13,034 nucleotides of DNA from CAWBRT01 sp050015355 (lineage in GTDB: Bacteria > Acidobacteriota > Terriglobia > Terriglobales > Acidobacteriaceae), in the NCBI GenBank assembly GCA_050015355.1, contig JBEKBO010000128.1, forward strand, positions 1 through 13,034, read 5' to 3'. The position numbers and the translations under genes are program-made. This document shows positions 1 through 8,000 of this stretch, in pieces; position 1 is the stretch's first letter; each line of letters starts with the position of its first letter. The notes beneath the pieces were generated by a model, which worked only from the letters and a program-made list of their open reading frames with translations, was not told where the DNA came from and did no database searches.

Positions 1-99
1 CTGCCGCGGACGCGTCGTGAGATTCAGTACCTGCTTATTACCTGGACCGGCTTCTGCGTCTACTGTGGGTGCAATATCGAGCGACCTCGCTCTCCTTAA
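1..99 (+). CDS. Possible 3' tail of an unidentified gene (partial)
   Basis: The first frame is open from the window edge and ends with TAA at 97-99, giving 32 residues that end in CNIERPRSP. It contains a CVYCGC cysteine cluster at about residues 19-24. No family is recognised and no start is visible because the gene would begin outside the window. The stretch is short enough for an open frame to arise by chance. The sequence just after it (100-125) is AT-rich and includes the small palindrome TAGTAATACTA, which would suit an intergenic region. Confidence 0.2.
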   Translation: MPRTRREIQYLLITWTGFCVYCGCNIERPRSP

Positions 100-152
100 T
101 ACTTAACGTAGTAATACTAGTGGAGTGCATCACAAGTCGAATAACTTAGGAA

Positions 153-411
153 GATGTCATTCTGAGCCGGAGCACCGAGCGCCCGTGGCTGGAGCAGCCA
201 AGCTGCGTACCCTTCCACCCCAACAAGCCAACAACGGGCTTGTCGGGGACCCCGGCCCGACGTTGCGTTCGACAAGCAAGAAGCTATTCAGGCGCAGGCG
301 AAGAATCTATGTATTTCGGTGCAGGAAAAATGCCTAGATCCTTCGCTTCCCCACCCCAGCGACGGCAAAAGCGGCCGTCGCCGGGGACCCCGGTTCGCTC
401 AGGATGACATC
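153..411. repeat. Dispersed palindromic repeat, copy 1 (MITE-like)
   Basis: The ends are inverted copies of each other: GATGTCATTCTGAGC at 153-167 and GCTCAGGATGACATC at 397-411, matching 14 of 15. Internal hairpins include TGGCT/AGCCA (186-200) and ACAAGCC/GGCTTGT (223-243). The segment 362-393 is identical over 32 bp to the reverse complement of 7865-7896 in the second copy. No protein is encoded; the open frames across it are translations of the repeat. This kind of TGTCATTCTGAGC repeat is, to my knowledge, abundant between genes in acidobacterial genomes. Lying beyond the stop of the beta-propeller gene, it may also help end transcription, which is inference. Confidence 0.8.
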
Positions 412-466
412 CGCAAGAGGGTGCAAGCCGCCTTCAAATAACGGCCCATTTGTTTGACGCACTACT

Positions 467-2542
467 CTAGAGCAGGCCATAGATATCCAGTTGGTTGGCT
501 GTTCCAACGAACACCTTGCCGTCTGCCACGGTGGGAACGGTGAAACGCACCGCCGGGCCGGCCGTATCGCGCTTTCCCGCCTGACTGCTGTTGTAAAGCT
601 CGGTGGCGCTCAGCGCGTCATAGGCGTGCAGCACCGCCGGGCCGCCGGTCTTCCAGGCTGTCTGCTCAATCTCCCACACGATTCCATCGCTGTTTCCGTT
701 GGCCGAGATGGAAGGCGTAGCGCCGTGCCAGCCGTAAACGGCCGATCCCGATTTTGCCGGAGACGTAGCCAGTAGTCCGGTTCCCGAGTTGTAATTGAAC
801 AGGTGCAGCGTATCGTTTTCCGGGTGATAGTAGACAGTACCGTTCCAGAAGGCGGGCGAACTGAAGATATTGCTGTATTTCCCGACGCCGGTCTTGATCT
901 CCTGGATCGCGAGGTCGCTGGCATGTTCTTTGCCGAGGTTGTCGCGATTGAGTACGATCATGTACCCGTCTTTGCCGCCGCCGATCAATTGATGCGGGGC
1001 GCCGGTCGAAGAATTATCCGGCAGGATCATGACGCCTCCGGAGCCCTGATCGGCGTCGTTCTTGATCAGTGTGGGGTCGATGGAAGTCTGGAAATAATCG
1101 GCGACCGTGAGGTCGGGGTTGAACTTCATGAAAGCGTCCTCGTAGATACTCTCAGGATCGCCGTCGTTGTCTGAAGTAATCACGTATATATAGCCGTCCG
1201 AATCCACGGCCGGCGCGCCGCCGCCCATCCAGATTCCTCCGCCTTTGCCATTAGGTGTCGCGCAAAACACGGCTTTCCGTTGCAGCGTCGAGGCGTCGTA
1301 GGCAAACAGCCAGCCCTGATGGCAAAACGAAAAGCCTATGTACACGTTGCCGCTGGTTAGCGCAAGTCCGGGGCGCTGGTAACAACCGTGGGGGAATGAG
1401 AGAACACCTTTCGAACTGCCGAGCCCCGTTCCTTTGACCGATGCTGTCAGCGTCGCGGGACTGCCCGTGCGGGGCTGGCCGCTGGTAACGTCAAGAGCAT
1501 TGAGCTGATATCCCGAAGTCGTCACCGCCAGCACGTACATTGTGTTTGTCGCGGGATCGATTACGGGCGTGCCCGTGATTCCAACCGAAGGATAAATAGG
1601 CGTGCCTGTCGAGCTTCCGCTGACCGGGTGCGGTTTGCCCAGCGAGCGCGACCAGAGCGCGGATGGGCTCAGTCCATCGGCGTCAAAGGCGTACACGGTA
1701 TTGTTCTCCGTGACGACAAAGACCACATTGTGAGTGGCTCCGCCGTTGATCGGCACATTTGGCATGTAGAGCGGTTGCGCGTAGATTTGCCCGTCCACCG
1801 CGTATGAGTACTTCAATCCGAAGTTATTCTGATTGACATTGGTCGTGTTCAGCAGGACTTCCGCCGTGTTCGCGCCGCTGCGGAACTGGTCATTATGGGA
1901 GGTGAGAACCGCCGTGCTGCCGGCGACCGCCGGAGCGCTGACGGTGATGGTCGCACCGGCCGATTGCGTGGAATCAGCCGCGCTCTTCGCTGTAAGCGTT
2001 GCGGGTCCAGGCGTAGCGCCGGCAACAAAGACGCAAGAGGTGGCGGCGGTAGTGCAAGTCGGGATAGTGCCGTCGCCGGACACGGACCAGTTGGCGGAGA
2101 CGTTCGAATTGAAAGTGTACGAGTTTCCTTCGAGGATTGTCTGCGACGGCGGGGTCACGGTTACGGTCGGCGGAGGGGGCGGAGGGGTGGAAGAAACCGT
2201 GATCGTTTCGTGAACGCTAATGGTTGTATTGCTGCCGGCATCATGCGCCTGCAGCGTCAAGGTGTGTGATCCCACGGCGAGCGACGTGACCGTGTAATCG
2301 AAGGCGCTCCCGTTGTGCTCGGAGATGATTGCGACCCCGTCGATCCAAAGCTTGGTATAGGTAGCAGTGGCGCCGTATGTAAAGTTCACGTCGAACGGAA
2401 CGGTTACGGTGGCTCCGTTTGCCGGCGTGTTCACCGTGATCACGCCAGCCGCCAATACGGATACAGGGACACAGAAGGTTGTCCCCAAAATCAACAGCCC
2501 TAAAATCAGTTGCCGTTTGCAGACGTTTCGAACCCCGGTCAT
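467..2542 (-). CDS. Secreted Ig-like domain / PQQ-like beta-propeller protein
   Basis: This 691-residue protein starts with a classic signal peptide: a basic n-region, a hydrophobic core at about 11-30, and a probable cut after VLAA near residue 32. Residues 33-118 look like a bacterial Ig-like fold (GVITVNTPANGATVTVPF). A proline run follows at 120-125, then a second Ig-like domain at about 127-203. From about 210 to the end it resembles PQQ-like/quinoprotein beta-propeller blades, for example VVFVVTENNTVYAFDADG at 273-290 and the final KVFVGTANQLDIYGLL. It should be exported to the periplasm or outside; the ligand is unknown, and this sequence does not show a dehydrogenase active site. The ATG start is supported by GAGGGG four bases upstream. 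It is monocistronic, with a repeat on its 3' side and 379 bp of non-coding DNA on its 5' side. Confidence 0.88.
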   Translation of the reverse strand: MTGVRNVCKRQLILGLLILGTTFCVPVSVLAAGVITVNTPANGATVTVPFDVNFTYGATATYTKLWIDGVAIISEHNGSAFDYTVTSLAVGSHTLTLQAHDAGSNTTISVHETITVSSTPPPPPPTVTVTPPSQTILEGNSYTFNSNVSANWSVSGDGTIPTCTTAATSCVFVAGATPGPATLTAKSAADSTQSAGATITVSAPAVAGSTAVLTSHNDQFRSGANTAEVLLNTTNVNQNNFGLKYSYAVDGQIYAQPLYMPNVPINGGATHNVVFVVTENNTVYAFDADGLSPSALWSRSLGKPHPVSGSSTGTPIYPSVGITGTPVIDPATNTMYVLAVTTSGYQLNALDVTSGQPRTGSPATLTASVKGTGLGSSKGVLSFPHGCYQRPGLALTSGNVYIGFSFCHQGWLFAYDASTLQRKAVFCATPNGKGGGIWMGGGAPAVDSDGYIYVITSDNDGDPESIYEDAFMKFNPDLTVADYFQTSIDPTLIKNDADQGSGGVMILPDNSSTGAPHQLIGGGKDGYMIVLNRDNLGKEHASDLAIQEIKTGVGKYSNIFSSPAFWNGTVYYHPENDTLHLFNYNSGTGLLATSPAKSGSAVYGWHGATPSISANGNSDGIVWEIEQTAWKTGGPAVLHAYDALSATELYNSSQAGKRDTAGPAVRFTVPTVADGKVFVGTANQLDIYGLL

Positions 2543-2921
2543 AGATCCCCTCGCCAGAGCCGTTGCACGTCAGCAGCCACTTTGGACAAAGCTGTTGTTC
2601 AAAGCTGATGGCCCGAGTAAAACGCGAGAGTTGGCGCGGAACATGGTTTGCAAAGGCGCAAAAGCTGAGCTGCTGAATGATGAACAAAAGTTCATATTCG
2701 GCGCATCCGACTGCCAATTTCTGCCACGTTTAGCGCATCTTTTGGAGTTTGTGAAATCCAAGGCGGACAGGATGGGGCGCATAACAATCCAGAGTTCATC
2801 GCTTGGCTAGTCAGCCAGCAACTCTGCTTACGAACGAGCAGCAACTTTCACTGAGCGATATCGCTTATGCAGTGGCCTTTCTGAATTCAAGTGGATTGGT
2901 CTACAAAGCGAGCAGTGTTGC
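2543..2921. other. Intergenic region with small palindromes
   Basis: No convincing gene lies in these 379 bp. The region must hold the promoter of the minus-strand beta-propeller gene, but I see no clear -35/-10 pair. It contains a perfect inverted repeat ATGAACAAAAGTTCAT (2680-2695), 137 bp upstream of that gene's start, which could be an operator. It also has a direct repeat CAAAGCTG (2587-2594 and 2600-2607), a 12 bp palindrome AGCGATATCGCT (2854-2865), and a small hairpin GAGCA/TGCTC (2910-2923) overlapping the stop of the SDR gene. Neither of the last two is followed by a T-run, so a classical terminator for the operon is not evident. Confidence 0.4.
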
Positions 2922-3623
2922 TCATGCTCCGGCAGCGCCAATTGTCAGGCCGCCACAGACGTACAACACCTGTCCGGTAACGAATCCGCTGCGCGCATCC
3001 AGTAAGAAGGAGACGGAGTGCGCGACGTCTTCGGGCAAACCGATGCGCCGCACCGGAACGGCATTGATAATGGCTTGTGTGCGCGGGCTGTCAGGGGGAT
3101 TCCCGCGTTCAAATAATTCGGTCCGAACCGGGCCGGGACCGACCGCATTGGCAGTAATGCCGTACTGGCCTAATTCCAGTGCCCAGACTCTGGCCATGCC
3201 CTGCAATCCGGCCTTGCTGGCCGCATAGGCGGTCCGCAACTCCTTGCCGAGCGCTGCCCGCGAAGACATGTTCACTATGCGCCCGAATTTGGCCTCCTTC
3301 ATGCCGGGTAAGAGCGCCTGCACGCATTGCATCGCGCAACGCAGGTTGAGCGACATCACCCGGTCAAAATCCTCCAGTGTCTGGTCCTCGACTGTGCCCG
3401 GGCGGATCACACCGACATTATTGACCAATCGGGTGATGGGACCATCACGCAATGCGGCTTCGAGGGCGCGCGCTGTCTGTTTTGGATCTGACAGATCCGC
3501 TCGAATGCCATCCCCTACCAGATCGATCACTATCGGCTCGTAGCCATCCGCCCTGCTTCGCTCGACAATGGCACGACCGATCCCATTAGCGCCGCCGGTA
3601 ACGAGAACACGCTCCCTTTTCAT
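2922..3623 (-). CDS. Short-chain dehydrogenase/reductase (SDR), last gene of the operon
   Basis: This is a classical SDR of 233 residues. It has the cofactor motif TGGANGIG (9-16), NNVG (68-71), an asparagine at 93, and the catalytic set Ser121, Tyr133 and Lys137 in a YAASK motif, then a typical C-terminal TGQVLYVCGG. The acidic Asp34 at the end of the second strand suggests NAD(H) rather than NADP(H). I chose the ATG at 3623 because GAGG sits five bases upstream. An in-frame ATG at 3641 would add six residues but has no good ribosome site. The gene follows the dehydratase-like gene after a 64 bp gap on the same strand, so it is probably co-transcribed. It likely oxidises or reduces a hydroxyacyl or aldehyde intermediate of that pathway. 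The substrate cannot be read from the sequence. Confidence 0.88.
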   Translation of the reverse strand: MKRERVLVTGGANGIGRAIVERSRADGYEPIVIDLVGDGIRADLSDPKQTARALEAALRDGPITRLVNNVGVIRPGTVEDQTLEDFDRVMSLNLRCAMQCVQALLPGMKEAKFGRIVNMSSRAALGKELRTAYAASKAGLQGMARVWALELGQYGITANAVGPGPVRTELFERGNPPDSPRTQAIINAVPVRRIGLPEDVAHSVSFLLDARSGFVTGQVLYVCGGLTIGAAGA

Positions 3624-3687
3624 GCTGGCCTCGATCTTCATTTTGTTCGATCCGCCCGGGAATCACCAGGCGGTTGCCGGACTGCGG

Positions 3688-5127
3688 CTACTCCGCTATC
3701 TCGGCAATCTTCTTGGCCATCTTCATTTTCTCGCCAAGCTTGCCGAGCCTTTGATACATAATCCGCTGGCTTTGCGGCGAGCCGGCGCCATGCATGCTCT
3801 CGATCAGCGCGGTGCCCGCGGTCATATTCTCCAGCAGCCGCAAGGCTTTCATGCGGGTTTCGGTCGAGACCCCCTCCACCCCTTTTAGATATTTCTCTAC
3901 GTACTTGCCGATTTCCGGGCTTCTCAGATCCGCATCGGCCGGAAGCGTTGCCATGATGCCGCCTCCGATATCCTGAGCCAGTCTGGCGATTTCGTAAATG
4001 AAGCGCGTGATGTTGTGCTTGGTGCAATTGGCCATGAGTGGATCGGGATAGTATGAGCCGCTCTTTGTTTTGGAGCCCAATGCCGAACACGCCACCGAGC
4101 CGGCGTAAACGGTTTCCGCAAGATGAAGCATCTCGACGAGCTTGTCCTTGATGTGCGAAGCGCCGAGAGTGCCCTGATATTGGGCGGTTAGAGCTGCCGC
4201 GCCGATCATCACGTCCGAAACTCCGCCTTTGCAGCCGCCATAGTTCTGCCGGTGCAGGGTGGCGAATCTTTCAACCAGCGGGCCGGTGAAATCGATTTCG
4301 CCACACATGAAGACGCGATCCCAGGGGACGAATACATCCTCAAAAATGACAAGGGCCTCGCCGCCTACCATACCGAACTCGGGATTACCCGAATCGATAC
4401 CCTGGGTCTTGCGCTCGTCGTTGCTCTGGCGGCCGAAGATCATGGTGATGCCCTTGGAATCAAGCGGAATGGCCGCGACAATGGCGTACGCTTCATCGCC
4501 TTCCTGCATCGCCTGGGTTGGCATGATCATGATCTCGTGGCTGTTGACAGCCCCCGTCTGATGAGCCTTGGCCCCACGGACGACGACGCCGTCAGCCCTT
4601 TTCTCGACGACGCGAGTGTACATATCCGGGTCTGCCTGCTGGCTTGGACGCTTGGAGCGATCTCCCTTGACGTCGGTCATGCCGCCGACCAGCATGAAGT
4701 TCTCTTCCTGGATTCTTTCCAGGTACTTCCGCAGGCGGGCGGAGTATGTCGTGCCGTACTTCTCGTCCATCTCGAAGGTCGTAATGTATAGCGCATTGAG
4801 CGCGTCAAACCCCACGCAGCGCTGGAAGCAACTAGCCGTCTCGTGAGCGACGGCCCTTAGCATCTGTACCTTCTTTATCAGGTCATCCACCGATTGGTGA
4901 ATGTGTGTGAAGCGGTTGATTTTCTTGCCCGTGAGATGGCTCTTGGCGGTGAGCAGGTCTTCGTACTCGGGCATGAGCGCCATTTCATAGGTCTTGGCTG
5001 CACAGTTAATGTGGGGAATGAATGCCGGGAAGGTGCTGCGATCCTTAACCTTCTTGCCCATGAAGTAGATGTTGACCGGCTGACTGCGTAAACTCTCGAC
5101 GTACTCTTGCTTCGTTCTTATCTTCAT
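3688..5127 (-). CDS. 4-hydroxybutyryl-CoA dehydratase / HpaB-family flavoprotein
   Basis: This 479-residue protein belongs to the 4-hydroxyphenylacetate 3-hydroxylase superfamily and resembles 4-hydroxybutyryl-CoA dehydratase/vinylacetyl-CoA isomerase (about 490 residues). That enzyme converts 4-hydroxybutyryl-CoA to crotonyl-CoA using FAD and a [4Fe-4S] cluster. The cluster ligands known from the Clostridium aminobutyricum enzyme (Cys99, Cys103, His292, Cys299) are matched by Cys100 and Cys104 (CFQRC), His292 and Cys299 (HRQNYGGC). Tyr296, Lys300 and Glu257 of the active site are also present, and Glu443 in ESMHGAGSPQ may match the catalytic C-terminal glutamate. FAD-monooxygenase members such as HpaB lack these cluster cysteines, so a dehydratase role is favoured, although the exact acyl-CoA is not proven. 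The ATG is preceded by GGGGGA. It lies between two SDR genes on the same strand, and the enzyme should be cytoplasmic and oxygen-sensitive. Confidence 0.88.
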   Translation of the reverse strand: MKIRTKQEYVESLRSQPVNIYFMGKKVKDRSTFPAFIPHINCAAKTYEMALMPEYEDLLTAKSHLTGKKINRFTHIHQSVDDLIKKVQMLRAVAHETASCFQRCVGFDALNALYITTFEMDEKYGTTYSARLRKYLERIQEENFMLVGGMTDVKGDRSKRPSQQADPDMYTRVVEKRADGVVVRGAKAHQTGAVNSHEIMIMPTQAMQEGDEAYAIVAAIPLDSKGITMIFGRQSNDERKTQGIDSGNPEFGMVGGEALVIFEDVFVPWDRVFMCGEIDFTGPLVERFATLHRQNYGGCKGGVSDVMIGAAALTAQYQGTLGASHIKDKLVEMLHLAETVYAGSVACSALGSKTKSGSYYPDPLMANCTKHNITRFIYEIARLAQDIGGGIMATLPADADLRSPEIGKYVEKYLKGVEGVSTETRMKALRLLENMTAGTALIESMHGAGSPQSQRIMYQRLGKLGEKMKMAKKIAEIAE

Positions 5128-5162
5128 CGCATTCCCCCACCCTGATACGGTTGCGGCGATCA

Positions 5163-5177
5163 GGCCCGGAGCGGGCC
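5163..5177 (-). other. GC-rich hairpin between two operon genes
   Basis: GGCCCG and CGGGCC form a perfect 6 bp stem around a 3-base loop in the 96 bp gap between the first SDR gene (stop at 5224) and the dehydratase-like gene (start at 5127). There is no T-run after it on the minus strand, so it is not a standard intrinsic terminator. It could stabilise or partly attenuate the operon mRNA. A weaker CGATA/TATCG stem lies at about 5202-5218. Confidence 0.4.
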
Positions 5178-5223
5178 GGTCGTCCGTTCTTGAGATTATC
5201 CGATATTCCTATTATCGACGAAC

Positions 5224-6003
5224 TTAGACAATTGTGTGTCCACCGTCCATATAGAATTCCCCGCCCGTCATGAATGGAGGGCAGGTAGCCAGGAAGAGCG
5301 AGATCGACTGCAGTTCGCAAAGCTCGCCGACGCGATTGATAGGAATCATCTTCTTGATCATCTTCTGGCCCGCTTCGGAGGCGAAGAAGTCTTTATTGAT
5401 ATCGGTCAAGATGTAGCCCGGACAGAGGGCATTGACCTGCACATTGTCCCGCATCAGTTCAAGCGCCATTACCTTGGTCAGTTGAAGGACCGCAGCCTTG
5501 CTCGCACAATAGCCGGCCATGTTGCGGGTGGCAATCTTTCCCAGAATCGAGGCGACATTGATGATCCTGCCACTCTTTTTCTGGGCCATGATTTGTCCGG
5601 CCGCGCGCGAGACCAGGAAGGTGCCGCGAAAATCCACGTTCATGACATCATCCAGGTCCTCGTCGGTCATCTTCAGGACCGGTTTCTCGCTGCCCGAAAT
5701 TCCCGCGCAATTCACCAGTATGTCTATCGTCCCAAACTCCTCCGCGACCGCCTTGACAACGCTGTCGACCAGCTTGGAATTGTGGACATCGAGAGCCTTA
5801 GCGGCCGCTTTGACGCCATAAGTCCGAGCGATCTTGCCGGCGGCTGCTCGGCATCCTTCCAGGTTGCGTGCAGCCAGTACAACGTTGGCTCCCGCCGCGG
5901 CGTAGGTCTCGGCCATGGTGAGGCCGATGCCTCTATAACCACCGGTTATGAATGCTACTTTGCCGTCGAGCGAAAAAAGCTTCTCTAATAGAGCGTGCGC
6001 CAT
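5224..6003 (-). CDS. Short-chain dehydrogenase/reductase (SDR), first gene of the operon
   Basis: This 259-residue classical SDR carries TGGYRGIG (20-27), Asp72, NCAG (98-101), Asn122 and the catalytic Ser152, Tyr165 and Lys169 in a YCASK motif. PG follows at 195-196, and the C-terminal MTGGEFYMDGG is typical of FabG-like members. The AARN after the second strand puts an arginine where NADP(H)-dependent SDRs usually have one, so it may use the other cofactor from the second SDR of the operon. The ATG has a strong AAGGAG seven bases upstream. It is the first gene of the set, 96 bp ahead of the dehydratase-like gene. It could act on a semialdehyde/alcohol or 3-hydroxyacyl-CoA step next to that enzyme. 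This is inference, since SDR substrates are not readable from motifs. Confidence 0.9.
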   Translation of the reverse strand: MAHALLEKLFSLDGKVAFITGGYRGIGLTMAETYAAAGANVVLAARNLEGCRAAAGKIARTYGVKAAAKALDVHNSKLVDSVVKAVAEEFGTIDILVNCAGISGSEKPVLKMTDEDLDDVMNVDFRGTFLVSRAAGQIMAQKKSGRIINVASILGKIATRNMAGYCASKAAVLQLTKVMALELMRDNVQVNALCPGYILTDINKDFFASEAGQKMIKKMIPINRVGELCELQSISLFLATCPPFMTGGEFYMDGGHTIV

Positions 6004-6116
6004 CGGAAAACTCCTTTTGAACCTGGATCGCTAGTGTGTTCAGGCGAAGAGAAGAGAAACCCAGGCATCAAGATCGCGCGGATCAGGTTAACTCAGAAGT
6101 AAAATGATGCCTCAAT

Positions 6117-6170
6117 GATATTCGAATTGGTTGGGGCCACACCACATTAACGCGATGGCGCTCGAATATC
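6117..6170. promoter_or_regulatory. Spaced inverted repeat upstream of the operon
   Basis: GATATTCGA (6117-6125) and its exact reverse complement TCGAATATC (6162-6170) lie 36 bp apart in the 245 bp gap between the ThDP enzyme gene and the first SDR gene, about 115-167 bp upstream of the SDR start. The start-to-start distance is 45 bp, close to four helical turns, as expected for two sites on one face of the DNA. It could be a regulator-binding pair or a long-loop hairpin. No clear sigma70 or sigma54 promoter is seen nearby. Confidence 0.35.
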
Positions 6171-6248
6171 TAGCCATTGCACTCCAGGAATCTGGTCGCC
6201 CAGTTCCTGATGTGGAGTCAGGGCCAAGAACCGAGTTCGCAATGCGCC

Positions 6249-7787
6249 TCAAATGACGAGTTCGATCAGAAACGGCCCGGTGCGGTGCAGTGACTGCCGC
6301 AGCAGGTCAGCGAGTTGTTCGCAGCTTTCGGCCCGCGCCGCTTCGACGCCCATCCCATTGGCGATGCTTGTCCAATCCAGGTCCGGGTCGCCCAGATCCA
6401 TCATGCGCTGGGAGATGGCGCTAGGCCGAACGCCAAGATTGGCAAGTTCGTGCAACAGGATCGCATACTTTCTGTTTGCCAGGATGACGGTAGTCACGTT
6501 CAGCCGCTCGCGCGCCTGCGTCCACAGTGCCTGCAACGTATACATCGCGGCCCCGTCGGCTTGTAACGAAATCACCCGCCGCTCGGGCGCGCCGATCGCC
6601 GCACCCGTGGCTAGAGGTAGCCCGATACCGATCGCCGCACCCGTGATTTGCAACCAGTCATGAGGGGCGGCGGCGCGTGTTTTGGCGTAGAAAGATCGGC
6701 CGAAGCTCACTCCCTCTTCCACGACGATGGCCTGTTCAGGGATCAGCGCGGCAATCGTTTGCCCAACAGCTTCCGATGTCGGGATGCCACGCGCTGGTTC
6801 CGGGACAGGACCCAGGTCGGGAAGCGGCACGGACGGAGCGCTCAATTCATTCGCCAGCGCCTGCAGAGCATGGAGCGGGTCCTGCTCCGGCCGGGCGAGC
6901 ACATGCACCTGAGCATCCGCCGGGTACAGATAGCCGGGCTTGTCCGGATACGCGAAGACGGCCACCGGCCGGACTGCTCCCACTAACACCAGGTGACCAA
7001 TGCCGGCCAGCGCCGCTATGGCAGGTTCCACCGCATAGGGCAAGCGTTCGATGGGAACCCTGCCTTGTCCGCGCTCGATGCGCGGGTTCGCCTGCTGCGC
7101 CATCAGCCGCGCGCCGGTCGCCGCGGCGATCCGCTGTGCGGCCTCAAGCGCCTGGGCGCGCAGTGCCCCCCGGCCAAGAAACAGCACAGTCGGCTCTCCA
7201 CGCCGCAGCAGAGTGGCAATCTGTTGCACGATGCCAGGAGCGACCTGTGGCTGTCGAGGAACCGGCAATGACTCCGCCACGATTCCACCCTCATTCCAGC
7301 CGACGTCAGCCGGCACGATGAGCGTTGCGATCTGACCCGGCGCCGTGCGGGCGGCTTGCACCGCAACGGCAGCGTCGGAACCCACAGCGGCGGCACTTGC
7401 GGCGGTTCGAACCCAGGCAGAGACGGGTCGCGCCCAGCCCTCCGTATCCGCAGTGAGGAGCGCATCCAATGGCCGATGATGAGTCGCCTGGTCGCCTACG
7501 ATGTTCACGATAGGCGTGCAGGCGCGGCGGGCATTGTGCAGATTGGCGAGCCCGTTCGCCAAGCCGGGGCCGCAATGCAACAGCGTGACCGCCGGTTTCT
7601 CCGCCATGCGGGCGTAGCCATCGGCGCAGGCGGTCACTACGCCTTCGAACAGGCCTAGAACGCAACGCATGCCGGGAATCCTGTCCAGCGCCGAGACAAA
7701 ATGCAGTTCACTCGTTCCGGGATTGGTGAAACAGGTGTCAACGCCGCTCTTCAAGAGGGTATGGACCAGACTTTCAGCACCGTTCAA
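6249..7787 (-). CDS. ThDP-dependent enzyme, acetolactate synthase large subunit-like
   Basis: The protein is 512 residues when begun at the TTG at 7785-7787, which has GGGAG six bases upstream and gives the family-typical start MNGAESLVHTLL. Reading further upstream, the frame runs through a dispersed repeat and a tRNA gene, so the longer 609-residue frame starting at 8078 is an artefact. The N-terminal pyrimidine-binding domain shows TNPGTSELHF (21-30) and the likely cofactor-activating Glu48 in GLFEGVVT. A central domain follows at about 185-330. The C-terminal ThDP-binding domain has ADG at 410-412 and the partner Asn438, with the first glycine of the usual GDG replaced by alanine. The family includes acetolactate synthases, benzoylformate decarboxylase and relatives. 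No regulatory subunit gene is adjacent, so biosynthetic acetolactate synthase is doubtful and a 2-oxoacid decarboxylase/lyase is possible. Its link to the downstream operon is uncertain. Confidence 0.85.
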   Translation of the reverse strand: MNGAESLVHTLLKSGVDTCFTNPGTSELHFVSALDRIPGMRCVLGLFEGVVTACADGYARMAEKPAVTLLHCGPGLANGLANLHNARRACTPIVNIVGDQATHHRPLDALLTADTEGWARPVSAWVRTAASAAAVGSDAAVAVQAARTAPGQIATLIVPADVGWNEGGIVAESLPVPRQPQVAPGIVQQIATLLRRGEPTVLFLGRGALRAQALEAAQRIAAATGARLMAQQANPRIERGQGRVPIERLPYAVEPAIAALAGIGHLVLVGAVRPVAVFAYPDKPGYLYPADAQVHVLARPEQDPLHALQALANELSAPSVPLPDLGPVPEPARGIPTSEAVGQTIAALIPEQAIVVEEGVSFGRSFYAKTRAAAPHDWLQITGAAIGIGLPLATGAAIGAPERRVISLQADGAAMYTLQALWTQARERLNVTTVILANRKYAILLHELANLGVRPSAISQRMMDLGDPDLDWTSIANGMGVEAARAESCEQLADLLRQSLHRTGPFLIELVI

Positions 7788-7847
7788 TGAAGTCTCCCGC
7801 GGAGAAAGTTCCGTCGCTGTGCAGTTAACAGGGCATTTTTTGGTGAG

Positions 7848-7983
7848 TGTCATCCTGAGCGCATCCGGGGTCCCCGGCGACGGCCGCTTTTGCCGTTGCT
7901 GGGGTGGAGCGAAGGATCTGCATTTCCCCGCATCTGAAAGCAACAGCAGATTCTTCGCTCCCCTTCGGGCGCTCAGAATGACA
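7848..7983. repeat. Dispersed palindromic repeat, copy 2 (MITE-like)
   Basis: This 136 bp unit begins TGTCATCCTGAGCGC (7848-7862) and ends GCGCTCAGAATGACA (7969-7983), inverted copies matching 14 of 15. Inside, GCGAAGGATCT and AGATTCTTCGC form a second inverted pair. Its first half is nearly identical to the reverse complement of the last 80 bp of copy 1, including the 32 bp exact match 7865-7896 to 362-393. It sits between the 3' end of tRNA-Ala and the TTG start of the ThDP enzyme gene, so it is transcribed into the leader of one or the trailer of the other. Confidence 0.85.
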
Positions 7984-8000
7984 CCACCTTGAAAAATGAT

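Noticed and set aside
125..337. 70-residue plus-strand frame
   Set aside because: It lies inside the palindromic repeat, and its protein is a translation of repeat sequence with no family likeness.
5163..5177. Intrinsic terminator inside the operon
   Set aside because: The stem is strong but no T-run follows on the minus strand, so I kept it only as a hairpin.
5236..5988. 250-residue plus-strand frame
   Set aside because: It is the exact antisense of the SDR gene, which has all family motifs and a strong ribosome site.
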